Assembly (NCBI GenBank): GCA_002238925.1
Contig: MPNH01000008.1
Location: 1 to 64,000, forward strand
Source of the DNA: Spirochaetaceae bacterium bin103
Lineage (GTDB): Bacteria; Spirochaetota; Spirochaetia; SZUA-6; Bin103
Length of the DNA stretch: 64,000 nt
Reading direction: 5' to 3'
Shown: positions 44,597-53,982 of the stretch, piece after piece
How the letters are laid out: each line of letters opens with the position of its first letter
How positions within the stretch are numbered: position 1 is the first letter of the stretch
Made by a program: the position numbers and the translations under genes
Notes under the pieces: generated by a model
The model's input: the letters and a program-made list of their open reading frames with translations, nothing else
What the model was told of the DNA's origin: nothing
Databases searched by the model: none

Positions 44597-45874
44597 TTAC
44601 GGCGCCACCCGCACCGGCACCCGGTGCACGACGTTGCCGAGATAGCCTCTCGGATTCCATGGTTGCCGGAATGGCTGCGCGTTGCCGGTGTTGTCGAACG
44701 CCCGCGCCCAGACCTCGTAGTAGCCGCGCGTCGCGAACGCCACCTCGGTCTGCCAGTGGTACCAGGCGTACCGGTTGGCCGGTGCCGTCACGCGGGCGTC
44801 CTGCCAGGTAATTCCGAAGTCGGTGGAGACCGCCACCCGCCGTACCTCGTGCTCGCCCGCCCAGGCATGGCCGCCGACCGGCACGCTCACGTTGCGCGCT
44901 ACCTCGAGCCCGGATCGCGGCCGGGTGATAAGCGACTTGACCAGCCACGCGGTGGCGACCCGCATGTCCGCGGCCGGCGGCGTGGCGCCCGGCGCCACGG
45001 GATAAGCCGGCACGCGGTAGGAGTATCGGCTCATCTTGGCGGAGTCGTGCACGCGGTCGCGCACCCAGAGGCGGGCCAGCCACTTCTGCATGGCGCTGCC
45101 GATCCAGCCCGGGACCAGCAGGCGCGCCGGAAAACCGTGCGCGGCCGGCAGCGGCTCGCCGTTCATCGCCACGGCGATCAGCGTGTGTTCGTCCATGGCT
45201 TTCCCGATCGGGATGCCGCGCGAGAACGGCTCGCCGCCGTCGAGCGGCGCGTCCTCGCCGAATGCGGCCACGTAGACGGCGCCGTCCCGCACCCCGGCCA
45301 GCTCCAGCACGTCGCGCAGGCGCACGCCGGTCCACTCGCTGCACGCCACCGCGCCGCGGATCCACGGGGTGCCGCCCACCGGCGGGTGGAACAGGCTTCT
45401 GCCATTGCCGGCGCACTCCAGCACCGCCTGCATCGTGACCTGCGGCAGACACAGCAGGTCGTCCAGCGTCAGCGCCAGGGAGTGGCGCACTTCGCCGTCG
45501 ACACGCAGCACCCATCCGCCCAGATCCTTGCTGCGTGCGCGCCGCGGGATGCCGCCGTTGTTGCGCACGAAGTGGCGCGCGGTGGGCGTGACCGGGTCGT
45601 CGAGCAGGTGCGGCGGAAACTCGCCGTTGAACGGCTGCTCGCCGTGCACGATCATGCCGGGCTTCGGCAGCGGAAAATCGGCCGTATTGGACAAATCGGC
45701 CGTGTTGGAGTCGTGCTCCCATGCGCTCGGCAGCAGGCCGCGTCCGAACAGCCCGCGTGCTACGGCCTGCGGCCCGGCGCCGAACATGGCCAGCGTCAAC
45801 ACCGCGCCCTTGCCGGCGGCGGCCAGAAACCGGCGGCGCGTGGTGCCGGCATCGCCATCACTCACTGCACGCAT
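44597..45874 (-). CDS. Tat-exported sulfite oxidase-like molybdopterin enzyme
   Basis: A 425-residue protein with a twin-arginine signal (TRRRFLAAAGKGAVLTLAM). GEQPFNGEFPPHLLDD, HFVRNNGGIPR and MQAVLECAGNGRSLF (the molybdenum-ligating Cys) define the oxidoreductase molybdopterin-binding domain; GGHAWAGEHEVRRVAVSTDFG and WYHWQTEVAF are the Mo-co dimerisation domain. Such periplasmic enzymes oxidise sulfite to sulfate or similar substrates, passing electrons to a cytochrome. No cytochrome subunit gene is adjacent. A short SNTADL/SNTADF duplication lies after the signal region. Confidence 0.9.
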   Translation of the reverse strand: MRAVSDGDAGTTRRRFLAAAGKGAVLTLAMFGAGPQAVARGLFGRGLLPSAWEHDSNTADLSNTADFPLPKPGMIVHGEQPFNGEFPPHLLDDPVTPTARHFVRNNGGIPRRARSKDLGGWVLRVDGEVRHSLALTLDDLLCLPQVTMQAVLECAGNGRSLFHPPVGGTPWIRGAVACSEWTGVRLRDVLELAGVRDGAVYVAAFGEDAPLDGGEPFSRGIPIGKAMDEHTLIAVAMNGEPLPAAHGFPARLLVPGWIGSAMQKWLARLWVRDRVHDSAKMSRYSYRVPAYPVAPGATPPAADMRVATAWLVKSLITRPRSGLEVARNVSVPVGGHAWAGEHEVRRVAVSTDFGITWQDARVTAPANRYAWYHWQTEVAFATRGYYEVWARAFDNTGNAQPFRQPWNPRGYLGNVVHRVPVRVAP

Positions 45875-45929
45875 GGTGGGACTCCCGCCGCTGGCGCGGT
45901 CCGGCTCGGACTGACGGCGGACGCGCCGT

Positions 45930-48900
45930 TCAGGCCGCCGCGTCGGGACGGGCCTGCAGGATCTCGGCGATCGCCAGCGGGTTGCCGGCCAACTCGCGAT
46001 TGGCCTGCTCCAGCATGGCGCGGCTCGACACCACGCACACCGGTGCGTGCGCCAGGCCGCCGCCCAACAGCCGGTCGAGAGCCGCCTTGACCGCGCCGGC
46101 GGTGACGCTCTTCAACTGCTCGTGGCGCGCCTCGCGCATCTCGGGCGTGATGCCCGCCAGGTAGCGCTGCAGGGCGAGCCCGTTGGCGGGCCGCGGCCGC
46201 AGCGGCGTGAAGCCGCGCTTGGCGACTGCGATGATCGCGCGTCCGATCTCCTCGTCGCTCCATGCCGCGGCGTGCACGTAGTCGCGAGCGCGGGCGAACA
46301 CATCGAGCGTACGGACTATGTGCGGATCGCGGTAGGAGCCGAACGCCGCCGATCCGCCGACCGCGTCGTAGCGGAACCAGGCGCCGTACGCGTTGCCCTT
46401 GAAGCGGATCTCGGGAAGGATCCAGTCGAGGTTCACGATGTGCGCCCCCACCTCCAGCGGCACCGCGTCCGGCTGCGAAATGTGCGGCGCGCCAAACACC
46501 TGCGCGCAGTAGGCTACGTCCATCTGTGCCGCCAGGCCCTCGCGCTGCGCGGCGGCAAACGGCGTGAAGCCGAGGTCGGCGTCGGTTACCGGCTCGTTGC
46601 GCAGCCGGCCGCTCCAGTCGGCCAGCGCCGCCGCCACCGCGCCGGCGCCGCGTTCGGTGCCGGTATGACTTACCGTGAGCCGGTCGCGTACCAGCAGAAA
46701 GTCACGGATCTGCTCGATGCGCGCCATCAGGCCGTCATGGCGTGCGTCGAATTGCTCCGCCAGTTGCTCGCACAGGGCAAGCTGCGGCAGGCCGTTCGCG
46801 ATTTCCGCCAGGTGCCCGGCCAGATCGAGGCCGCGTCCGGCGTGCAGTCCCGCGGTGCGGGCGCCGCCGCGCACCAGCCCGGTGCGGTAGCGCATGCGCT
46901 CCTGGATCACCACCTCGCGCAGCCGGTCGCGGTCGCGCGGATCGACGCCGAACAGCAGGCTGCCGAGCAGCGACAACGCCTCTTCCACCTGGTCGTCGAG
47001 CGCCTTCAGGCTGAACCGCACCCCGCGCAGCGTGCGCTCCGCGTGCACGCCGTGGTGGCCGAGTGACAGCGACGCGCGCACGCCGCCGGTAGCGGCCGCC
47101 TTGCGGCGCGCGATTTCCTCGTAGTTGGCCCCGGCGACGCCCAGTTTTTCGGTCGCTTCGAGGTAGCGCGGCAGGTAGGGCCACAACTCGGCCGGCAGGC
47201 CGGCCAGGTCGAAGTCGACCGCCAGGTAGTTCACGCCGTTGGAGAACACGTCATTGCGCAACAGCGTGATGCCGGCATTGCCGCTTACCTCGGTGTCGAT
47301 GTGCTGCAGCGCCGCCGGCAGGTCCGATACGCGGAGTTGCGGCAGGCTGGCCAGTTGCTCGGCGGTGTTGGGCGTGCTGTTGAGTTGTTCCAGCTCCGCG
47401 GCGGCCGCGGCGGCGGCGGCGACCTGTTCCTCGGTCATGCCGCTCTCGATCCGTTCGACGCGGCTGTGCAGGCGATGGTCCAGTTCAGCCTGCATGGCGC
47501 GGTCGGGGCTCATCACCACGTTCAACCGGTGCGGATTGTCGATAAGCCGTTCGCGCAGCAGCCTCGCGAACAGGCCGGGCTCTTGCCGCCAGCGTGCGCG
47601 GCATTCGGCCAGATGGGTTCCGAGGCGCAGAAAGCGCAACGGGTCGGCGCCGTAGATCCAGCTTCCCACCACCCGGAACAAGGTGTGCAGGGGGAACATC
47701 GGCTGTACTTCCAGGTACTCGAAGGCCGCCTGCCGGAACCCGGTCTCCACCATCTCGGCGCTGATGCCGCCGGCGGCGATGTCGCGCAGGGTGGTGTCGA
47801 TCAGGCCGGCAAACCGGTCGGCCCGGTCCGCCTCGCTGCCGCGAATGCCGATCACGAAAGTGGCTTCGTGCCCGACCGACGAACTCCCGGAGTAGGTCAG
47901 GTCGGCGCCCAGGCGTGAGGCGACCACCGCCCTGCGCAGCGGCGCCGCTTCATTGCCGGCGAGAATCAGCGACAGGACGTGCATCAGCGCGCCATCCACC
48001 GGATCGAGCGCATCGCCGGTAAGCCAGGCGTTGATCAGGTAGGTGCGCTCCTCGCCGGGTTCGTTGGCGCCGATCGGGTAACGCTCGCGCAGGGAGCGGG
48101 CCGCCGGCCAGGGGCGCTGGCGGGCCGGGGCGAAGCGGTCGCCGGCAACGCCGTCGGGCCAGGTCACCGTGCGGCGGGAGAAGCCGGCGAGCCGCTGGTC
48201 GAGGAAGCGGCAGTAGTTGGCGGTGGCGATGTCGCCGTACGCGAAGAAGTAGGCGTTGCTCGGGTGGTAGTAGTTGGCGTGGAAGCGGCGGAACGAGTCG
48301 TAGGTGAGGTCCGGGATCGCGTCCGGCGTGCCGCCGCTCTCGTGCGCGTAGATGGTGTCCGGCAGCAGGCCGTGATTGAGCTGCCGTGCCAGGCTGGCGT
48401 CGGGGTCGGAGAAGGCGCCCTTCATCTCGTTGTACACGATGCCGCTGATCGCCAGCCGGTTGCCGCCGTCGGCGCCGCCGTTGCCGCCGTTGCCGTGGTC
48501 GCCGGACGCCGCCGGCGCCAGGTGGTGGCCCTCGCGGCGGAATGTCTGCTCGGTCAGCAGCGGGTGGAAGACGGCGTCGAAGTACACCTCGGCCAGGTTG
48601 AACAGGTCCTTGGGCACGTTGCTGGCCACCGGGTAGTAGGTAGCGTCCTCGCCGGTCATCGCGTTGATGAAGGTGGCCATGCTCATCTTGATCATTTCGA
48701 AAAACGGTTCGCGCACCGGAAAGCGGCGTGAGCCGGCCAGCACGCAATGCTCGAGGATGTGCGGCACGCCGGTGTCGTCGGAGGACGGCGTCGGAAAGGT
48801 AACCGAGAACAGGTTTTCGGGGTCGGCGGTGTGCAGGTGCAGCAGGCGGGCGCCGCTGGCCGGGTGTTCGAGGAGATAGGCGACGGAGCGTACCTCCGGC

Positions 48901-48977
48901 ACCTCGGTGGCGCTGTGCAGCCGGAAACCGTGCAACTCGGCGCCGGGCGTGAGTTCGATTGCGGGTGTTGGTGACAT
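45930..48977 (-). CDS. M16C family zinc metallopeptidase (presequence protease PreP-like)
   Basis: A 1,015-residue two-halved M16C peptidase. The inverted zinc motif HILEHCVLAGS (HxxEH) is near residue 77, with the downstream Glu ligand region NEMKGAFSDPDASL. FFEMIKMSMATFINAMTGED and the linker-hinge coiled coil (VERIESGMTEEQVAAAAA) match PreP and Falcilysin-type enzymes, which degrade peptides of up to about 65 residues in a closed chamber. A Gly/Asn-rich insertion (SGDHGNGGNGGADGGNR) is low-complexity. The ATG at 48977 is chosen because the Met begins the homologous region; no signal peptide is visible, so the enzyme is probably cytoplasmic. Confidence 0.92.
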   Translation of the reverse strand: MSPTPAIELTPGAELHGFRLHSATEVPEVRSVAYLLEHPASGARLLHLHTADPENLFSVTFPTPSSDDTGVPHILEHCVLAGSRRFPVREPFFEMIKMSMATFINAMTGEDATYYPVASNVPKDLFNLAEVYFDAVFHPLLTEQTFRREGHHLAPAASGDHGNGGNGGADGGNRLAISGIVYNEMKGAFSDPDASLARQLNHGLLPDTIYAHESGGTPDAIPDLTYDSFRRFHANYYHPSNAYFFAYGDIATANYCRFLDQRLAGFSRRTVTWPDGVAGDRFAPARQRPWPAARSLRERYPIGANEPGEERTYLINAWLTGDALDPVDGALMHVLSLILAGNEAAPLRRAVVASRLGADLTYSGSSSVGHEATFVIGIRGSEADRADRFAGLIDTTLRDIAAGGISAEMVETGFRQAAFEYLEVQPMFPLHTLFRVVGSWIYGADPLRFLRLGTHLAECRARWRQEPGLFARLLRERLIDNPHRLNVVMSPDRAMQAELDHRLHSRVERIESGMTEEQVAAAAAAAAELEQLNSTPNTAEQLASLPQLRVSDLPAALQHIDTEVSGNAGITLLRNDVFSNGVNYLAVDFDLAGLPAELWPYLPRYLEATEKLGVAGANYEEIARRKAAATGGVRASLSLGHHGVHAERTLRGVRFSLKALDDQVEEALSLLGSLLFGVDPRDRDRLREVVIQERMRYRTGLVRGGARTAGLHAGRGLDLAGHLAEIANGLPQLALCEQLAEQFDARHDGLMARIEQIRDFLLVRDRLTVSHTGTERGAGAVAAALADWSGRLRNEPVTDADLGFTPFAAAQREGLAAQMDVAYCAQVFGAPHISQPDAVPLEVGAHIVNLDWILPEIRFKGNAYGAWFRYDAVGGSAAFGSYRDPHIVRTLDVFARARDYVHAAAWSDEEIGRAIIAVAKRGFTPLRPRPANGLALQRYLAGITPEMREARHEQLKSVTAGAVKAALDRLLGGGLAHAPVCVVSSRAMLEQANRELAGNPLAIAEILQARPDAAA

Positions 48978-49072
48978 CTTCGCCCTAACGGTAGTGGCTT
49001 GCCGCGCGTCAGGCAACGGCAAGCGGTCCGCGGGCGACCCGGCCGCACCGCGCGCGCGGTGCGCGGATACGG

Positions 49073-49717
49073 TCAGGCTTCCGGGTCCACGGCGACGATG
49101 CCGGGCAGCTGGCGCAGGGCACCGGCGGCGTCGAGGCCGTAGCCGGCTACCCACACGTCCGGGATCCGGAAGCCGATCAGGTCGGGAGCGGCCTTGGCGC
49201 GCTGCGCGAGCGTTTCCGGCGAGGGGTCGGAGAGCTGCTTGTCGAGCAGGACGCACACCTGCACGTGGCGCACGCCCCAACCGGCCATCCGGTCGCGTAG
49301 CGCGCACAGCGTAAAACCATGGTCCAGGATGTCGTCCACGAGCAGCATGGAGCGGCCCACCACGTCGGCGGGTTGCAGGTCGATCTGCACGCGCCGCTGG
49401 TCGCCGCCGGCGCCGAGGGCTTCGCCGTAGGTGCTGGTCTTGGCAAACTCGAAGCGGACGTCGAGCGTGCTCACGGCGCCAAGCGCGCGGGCGAGATCGG
49501 CGGCGAACATGAACGCGCCGTTGAGTACCGGGGTAATTACCAGCTCGCCGTCCGGAGGATGCCGGCGAGCCAGCTCGCGCGCCATGTCGGCGATGCGGCG
49601 CTGCAACACCCGCTCCGGAATCAGCACCCGCGACACGCGCCCGCGGAACCGTGGCGGCACGCGGGTGGGCGCGGCGGGCGGGTGGTCGGGATTGGCCTCG
49701 CCCCCGGTCTCCGCCAC
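49073..49717 (-). CDS. hpt: Hypoxanthine phosphoribosyltransferase (5' end disrupted in the sequence)
   Basis: Salvage enzyme converting hypoxanthine or guanine to the nucleotide. RVLIPERVLQRRIADMARELA, VITPVLNGAFMFAADL, the PRPP loop MLLVDDILDHGFTL and WVAGYGLDAAGALRQLPGI are diagnostic. The frame as written starts at a GTG (49717) inside a repeat. The likely native start is the ATG at 49878, in an ATGA overlap with the leuB stop, encoding MTELGEHTAATGMSG; a 92-bp repeat separates it from the body. The distance 49878-49073 minus 92 is exactly 238 codons. A Pro/Ala-rich N-terminal extension of about 45 residues would then precede the usual start. Confidence 0.88.
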   Translation of the reverse strand: MAETGGEANPDHPPAAPTRVPPRFRGRVSRVLIPERVLQRRIADMARELARRHPPDGELVITPVLNGAFMFAADLARALGAVSTLDVRFEFAKTSTYGEALGAGGDQRRVQIDLQPADVVGRSMLLVDDILDHGFTLCALRDRMAGWGVRHVQVCVLLDKQLSDPSPETLAQRAKAAPDLIGFRIPDVWVAGYGLDAAGALRQLPGIVAVDPEA

Positions 49718-49807
49718 GCCCGCGCCCGCGCCCGGCGCAACGCGGGGGGCACGGGGGGGGGCGCGGCGGCCGGGTGTCCGGGCTCGGCACGGCCGCCGGT
49801 CTCGGCA
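49650..49807. repeat. 92-bp imperfect direct repeat at the hpt start
   Basis: Bases 49650-49715 recur at 49742-49807 without gaps; both copies encode AETGGxAxPxHPxAAPxxVPP-like peptides in different frames relative to hpt. The stretch between drifts to G and C, with a run of nine G at 49753-49761. Same pattern as in crtB, crtY and the DUF3500 gene. Confidence 0.8.
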
Positions 49808-49874
49808 AGGCCGTGCTCCGGAACGACGACCGGACCGCTCATGCCGGTCGCCGCCGTGTGCTCACCGAGTTCGG

Positions 49875-50993
49875 TCATCGGCCGCGCTCCGCGCCGCCGG
49901 CGTTCCCGTTGGCGAGTACGCCTTGCGCCACCGCGTCGCCGAATTGGGCGGTGGAGAGCGGTTCCGGTCCGCCCGCGGCAGCCAGGTCGACCGTTACCCG
50001 GCCCGCGTCCAGGGCGCTCCATAGTGCGTCCCAGACGGCGCCCGCTTCGGCGCCGAGGCCGAAACTCTTCTCCAGCAGGAGCGCGGCGCTGCCGATCAGA
50101 GAGAACGGATTCGCCACGCCCCTTCCGGCAATGTCGGGCGCCGACCCGTGTACCGCTTCGTAGTAACTCTTCTCCGGGCCGACGCTGGCGCTGCACATCA
50201 GTCCGAGGGAGCCGACGATACCTCCCGCCTGGTCGCTGAGAATGTCGCCCTGCATGTTGTCGAGCAGCATCACGCCGTTGAACTGCGCCGGGTCCACCGC
50301 CAATTGGAAGGCCGCGTTGTCCACCAGGATCGACGAGTAGTCGACCGCCGGAAAACGCGGTGCCAGCTCTTCGACCACCTCCTCCCAGAGCCGCGAGGTA
50401 GCCAGGATGTTGGACTTGTGCACCACGGTCAGGTGGCAACCGCGCGCCTTCGCCTCGGCGAACGCTACTTCGGTGACCTGTTCGATCTGCGCGCGCGAGT
50501 AGTGGCAGTCGTCGCTGGCGTAACGCCCCTGGGTGTGCTCGCCCTCAACCTTCTCGCCGAAATAGATGCCGCCCACCAGCTCGCGGATCATCAGGATGTC
50601 GACGCCGTCACCGATTATCTCCGGGCGCAGCGGCGACAGCCCGGCGAGGCGGCGCGGCAGCACCACCGGGCGGAAGTTGGCGAACGTATTGTAGCGCTGG
50701 CGCAACTCCAGAATCGCGAGCTCGGGGCGCTGATCCACCGGTATGGCGCGCATGTCGTCGAGCGCCACTCCGGCCGGGCCTTTCAGGATGGCGTCGGCGT
50801 CGTCGCACACCGCCTTCGATTCGGCCGGAAAGGCGGCGCCGCCGGCAAACCAGGCACCGGCGCCGAATGGCGTGCGCCGATAGTCGAACCGGTGGCCGAA
50901 TCGTGCAGCGACCGCATCGAGTACCTTCAAGGCCTCGCCGACGATCTCGGGGCCGATGCCGTCGCCTTCGAGGACGGCGATAGAAGCGTTCAT
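49875..50993 (-). CDS. leuB: 3-isopropylmalate dehydrogenase LeuB
   Basis: LeuB (372 residues) oxidatively decarboxylates 3-isopropylmalate in leucine synthesis. IAVLEGDGIGPEIVGEALKV, ELAILELRQRYNTFANFRPV (substrate Arg residues), ELVGGIYFGE, VVHKSNILATSRLW, the Asp cluster VDNAAFQL...MLLDNMQGDILSD and EAVHGSAPDIAGRGVANPF are all conserved. The ATG at 50993 is the proper start. The stop overlaps the hpt ATG. Other leucine genes are not nearby. Confidence 0.96.
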   Translation of the reverse strand: MNASIAVLEGDGIGPEIVGEALKVLDAVAARFGHRFDYRRTPFGAGAWFAGGAAFPAESKAVCDDADAILKGPAGVALDDMRAIPVDQRPELAILELRQRYNTFANFRPVVLPRRLAGLSPLRPEIIGDGVDILMIRELVGGIYFGEKVEGEHTQGRYASDDCHYSRAQIEQVTEVAFAEAKARGCHLTVVHKSNILATSRLWEEVVEELAPRFPAVDYSSILVDNAAFQLAVDPAQFNGVMLLDNMQGDILSDQAGGIVGSLGLMCSASVGPEKSYYEAVHGSAPDIAGRGVANPFSLIGSAALLLEKSFGLGAEAGAVWDALWSALDAGRVTVDLAAAGGPEPLSTAQFGDAVAQGVLANGNAGGAERGR

Positions 50994-51063
50994 GGTGGGT
51001 GGCACCCTATCAACACTGGGCGCCGAATACCATCCCTGCCGCGGCGCGGGTACCATTGGGCCG

Positions 51064-51834
51064 ATGGCGGCGCACAACGAACAGCGCTGGCAGCCGGAGC
51101 AGTACCGGCGCTGCGCTCCCTACGTCCCGGAACTGGGCCGAGGCGTGATCGACCTGCTCGACCCGCGCCCGGGCGACCGCATCCTGGATTTGGGCTGCGG
51201 CGACGGCGAACTCAGCATGGCGTTGGCCGCGCACGGCTGCACGGTGGTGGGCGTGGACCGCAGCGAGGCGTTCGTGGCGGCAGCGAGGCAACGCGGGGTG
51301 AACGCGCGGGTGGCCGACGCGCGCCGCCTTGCCGACGCCGGCTTCGCCGCGGGCAGCTTCGATGGGGTGTTCTCCAATGCGGTCCTGCACTGGATCCGCG
51401 AACCGGCGCCGGTTATCGCGGGAGTGCGGCGGCTGTTGCGCACCGGCGGCTGCTTCGCGGCCGAATTCGGCGGGGCCGGCAACATCGCCACGGTCCGCGG
51501 CGCGCTGCATGCCGCGTTCGAACGCCGCGGGCTCGACCCGGCGGTCCGCGATCCCTGGTACTTTCCGACGCCGCAGGCATACCGGGCATTGCTCGAAAGC
51601 GGTGGCTTCACGGTGACCGGGATGACCCTGTTCGACCGCCCGACGCCGATTCCGGGTACGCTCGCCGAGTGGCTGCAACTGTTCGGCGCCGCGTGGCTTG
51701 CCGATCTGGACCGCGCCACGCGCACCGCGATCGTGGCCGAGGTCTCGGCTGCGGCGGCGCCCCGGCTGCGTGCTGCCGGCGGTGCCTGGACGGTGGACTA
51801 CGTGCGCCTGCGCGTTCGCGCGGTGGCGGGGTAG
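51064..51834 (+). CDS. Class I SAM-dependent methyltransferase
   Basis: A 256-residue protein with methyltransferase motifs I-III: DRILDLGCGDGELSMALAAHG, VVGVDRSEAFV, ARVADARRL and SFDGVFSNAVLHWI. The order and the WI motif resemble trans-aconitate-methyltransferase-like and other small-molecule methyltransferases. The substrate is not evident. The gene is transcribed divergently from leuB with 70 bases between; a weak TACCAT -10-like element lies eight bases before the ATG. Confidence 0.85.
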   Translation: MAAHNEQRWQPEQYRRCAPYVPELGRGVIDLLDPRPGDRILDLGCGDGELSMALAAHGCTVVGVDRSEAFVAAARQRGVNARVADARRLADAGFAAGSFDGVFSNAVLHWIREPAPVIAGVRRLLRTGGCFAAEFGGAGNIATVRGALHAAFERRGLDPAVRDPWYFPTPQAYRALLESGGFTVTGMTLFDRPTPIPGTLAEWLQLFGAAWLADLDRATRTAIVAEVSAAAAPRLRAAGGAWTVDYVRLRVRAVAG

Positions 51835-51862
51835 GGGATACTACCGGGCCGCCCGGGCAGGC

Positions 51863-52375
51863 TCAGGGCGCGTTCTGCCGGGGTCTGGTCAGGGCAGCCC
51901 ACCGCGGGCTCCGCATGCGCGCGAGTTCGACGATCTGGCCGCTGTGGTAGGCGGCGTGGGCCATCGCGCGCAGCAACGCCTGCAGCACGGTGTGCGGCTC
52001 GCCGCGGATGGTTACCTCACGGTTCAGGTCGGCGGGGCGGAGCGTGGCGAGCGTGGCATCCACGCACTCCCAGCCGGCGGTCCACTGGGCGTGCACCGCG
52101 TCATGGTCCACCACATCGTTGCGGAACTCGGCGTCGCGGTCGCGGGTCGGCTTCTCGCCGTCGGTGGTGAGGAAATCGGTGAACCGGGAGCGGAGGTTGC
52201 CGCCGACGTGTTTCATCAGCATGGCAACACTGTTGGAGTGCTCGTCCGGCAACCAGCCCAGCTCCGCGGGCGGCATCTGGGCCACGGCACGCTCGGCGAG
52301 GCGCCGGTTGAGAGTGAATTCGTCGGCTATGAAGCGCAGCGCATCGGCGGCGCTGCGCGCGAGGTCGTCGCTCAT
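51863..52375 (-). CDS. DinB/DUF1572-like four-helix protein
   Basis: A 170-residue helical protein. The metal-site histidines of the DinB/YfiT superfamily are visible in VAMLMKHVGGN and in AMAHAAYHSGQIVELARM near the C-terminus, the typical DUF1572 ending. Members include thiol-dependent transferases and stress-induced proteins of unknown function. The ATG at 52375 starts the conserved part; the frame is open upstream. No functional partner is evident; it converges with the methyltransferase gene. Confidence 0.82.
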   Translation of the reverse strand: MSDDLARSAADALRFIADEFTLNRRLAERAVAQMPPAELGWLPDEHSNSVAMLMKHVGGNLRSRFTDFLTTDGEKPTRDRDAEFRNDVVDHDAVHAQWTAGWECVDATLATLRPADLNREVTIRGEPHTVLQALLRAMAHAAYHSGQIVELARMRSPRWAALTRPRQNAP

Positions 52376-52485
52376 GACGGGGATGCTACCGCGCGGCGCC
52401 GATCGCGCCAACCGGGGCGCCGCGGTCGGGCGCTCGGGGGCGCTCGGGATGACCCGATGACACGGACCGGCGCGGCCGGGTATCA

Positions 52486-53646
52486 ATGGGAGTCATGCGG
52501 AGTGTGCAGAGTGGTGCAAGTCGGGCCGTTGCCGTGCTGATTGCCGGCGTGTCGTTCCTGCTCGGCGGCCTGATCCAGGCGCCGGCGCAGGAGCAGATCT
52601 ATCGGTCGAGCGAACACGACTATGCCGTCGAACCGGTTGTGACCGGACTCGAGCACCCGTGGGCGGTGGCGTTTTTGCCCGATGGCGGGCTACTGATCAC
52701 CGAGCGCCCCGGCCGCCTGCTGCGCATCGACGCCACCGGCGCGCGCACCGCGGTGGCCGGGCTTCCGGAAATCGCCGCGGCGGGTCAGGGCGGCCTGCTC
52801 GACGTAATTGTCGATCCCGGTTTCGCCGCCAACCGGTTGATCTTCTTCTCCTACGTGGAGCGCGCCGACGGCGGCCTGCGCACTGCCGTGGCACGCGCCG
52901 AGCTGGACCGCGGCCGGCTGCTGGAGGTGAGGCGCATCTTCGCCATGAACCGGGCGTCGCGCGGCGGCCGCCACTTCGGCTCGCGGCTGGCGGTCCTGGC
53001 CGACGGCGACCTGGTAATCGGGCTCGGCGAACGCGGCCAGCGCCAGCGCGCCCAGGATCCCGCCGACCATGCCGGATCGGTGCTGCGCATCAGGACCGAC
53101 GGCAGCCCGTCGCCGCGCACCGCCGCACTGGCGATTCCCGGCGCCGCCGCGGAAGTGTTCACCTGGGGCCATCGCAACGTGCAGGGGCTGGCCATTCACC
53201 CCGAGACCGGCGCCGTCTGGGTGCACGAACACGGTCCGCGCGGCGGCGACGAGATCAACATCCTGCGCGGCGGCGCCAATTACGGCTGGCCGGTGGTGAC
53301 ATTCGGCCGCGAGTACTCGGGCCCGCGCATCGGGATCGGCACCGAGGCGCCGGGCATGCAGTCGCCGCTGCTGCATTGGACGCCGTCGATCGCGCCTTCC
53401 GGGATGGCGTTCTACACCGGAGCCGAGTTTCCGCGCTGGCGCGGCGACCTGTTCGCGGGCGCCCTGGTGGGCCGCCACCTGCGCCGTGTCGTGCTGCGCG
53501 GGGAGGAGGCGGTCGAGCAGGAGGTGCTGCTGGACCGGCTGGCGGAGCGGGTGCGCGACGTACGCCAGGGGCCGGACGGCGCCCTCTGGGTACTGACCGA
53601 CGAGTCCGACGGCACGCTCTACCGGATCACCAACCCGGACCGGTAA
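52486..53646 (+). CDS. Exported PQQ-dependent sugar dehydrogenase-like beta-propeller
   Basis: A 386-residue protein with a signal peptide (AVAVLIAGVSFLLGGLIQAPAQ). It is a soluble-glucose-dehydrogenase (YliI/Asd) type propeller: GLEHPWAVAFLPDGGLLITERPGRL, GQGGLLDVIVDPGF, GGRHFGSRLAVLADG, FTWGHRNVQGLAIHP, HEHGPRGGDEINILRGGANYGWP and PSGMAFYTGAEFP. The catalytic-site His (GGRHFG) is present. Members oxidise aldoses using PQQ in the periplasm. PQQ biosynthesis genes are not visible here. Confidence 0.92.
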   Translation: MGVMRSVQSGASRAVAVLIAGVSFLLGGLIQAPAQEQIYRSSEHDYAVEPVVTGLEHPWAVAFLPDGGLLITERPGRLLRIDATGARTAVAGLPEIAAAGQGGLLDVIVDPGFAANRLIFFSYVERADGGLRTAVARAELDRGRLLEVRRIFAMNRASRGGRHFGSRLAVLADGDLVIGLGERGQRQRAQDPADHAGSVLRIRTDGSPSPRTAALAIPGAAAEVFTWGHRNVQGLAIHPETGAVWVHEHGPRGGDEINILRGGANYGWPVVTFGREYSGPRIGIGTEAPGMQSPLLHWTPSIAPSGMAFYTGAEFPRWRGDLFAGALVGRHLRRVVLRGEEAVEQEVLLDRLAERVRDVRQGPDGALWVLTDESDGTLYRITNPDR

Positions 53647-53691
53647 CGGAACCGGGGCCTGGCGAGCAGTTTCACGGCCCGAGCAGCGCGA

Positions 53692-53910
53692 TTACAGCCG
53701 CACCACCACCGCGGTGATGGCAATCACCGCCGCCAGTTCGGCGAGCAGCACCACGCCGAGCAGCACACCGCGGCCGACGGCCAGCGCGCCGCCGGAGCGG
53801 GTCAGCTTGAGCAGTGGCTGGCCGAGCACCGCTATCATGTAAGCCAGCAGCGCCGCCACAACGACCAGGATCGCAATGGCGATCAGGTTGATCGGCATAT
53901 CAGCAAGCAT
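53692..53910 (-). CDS. Small two-helix membrane protein
   Basis: A 72-residue candidate protein with two hydrophobic segments (NLIAIAILVVVAALLAYMIAV; GVLLGVVLLAELAAVIAITAV) joined by a short basic loop. No family is recognised and the ribosome site is weak. It is kept because codon use looks like that of the neighbours and the two-helix layout is coherent. The second Met (53898) is an alternative start. It lies between the sugar dehydrogenase and proS. Confidence 0.5.
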   Translation of the reverse strand: MLADMPINLIAIAILVVVAALLAYMIAVLGQPLLKLTRSGGALAVGRGVLLGVVLLAELAAVIAITAVVVRL

Positions 53911-53982
53911 ACCCGCGCGGCGGCGCGACGTGAATAGGCCGCCTGCGCCGGGATGCGCCGGGATGCGCCGGGACCGGGCGCC

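Noticed and set aside
45680-45720. Short tandem duplication encoding SNTADL/SNTADF in the molybdoenzyme
   Set aside because: A simple 18-bp in-frame duplication without decay or G-run; ordinary slippage in a linker.
48470-48520. GNGGNGG low-complexity stretch in the M16C protease
   Set aside because: In frame, no repeated flanks and located in a surface loop; nothing unusual.
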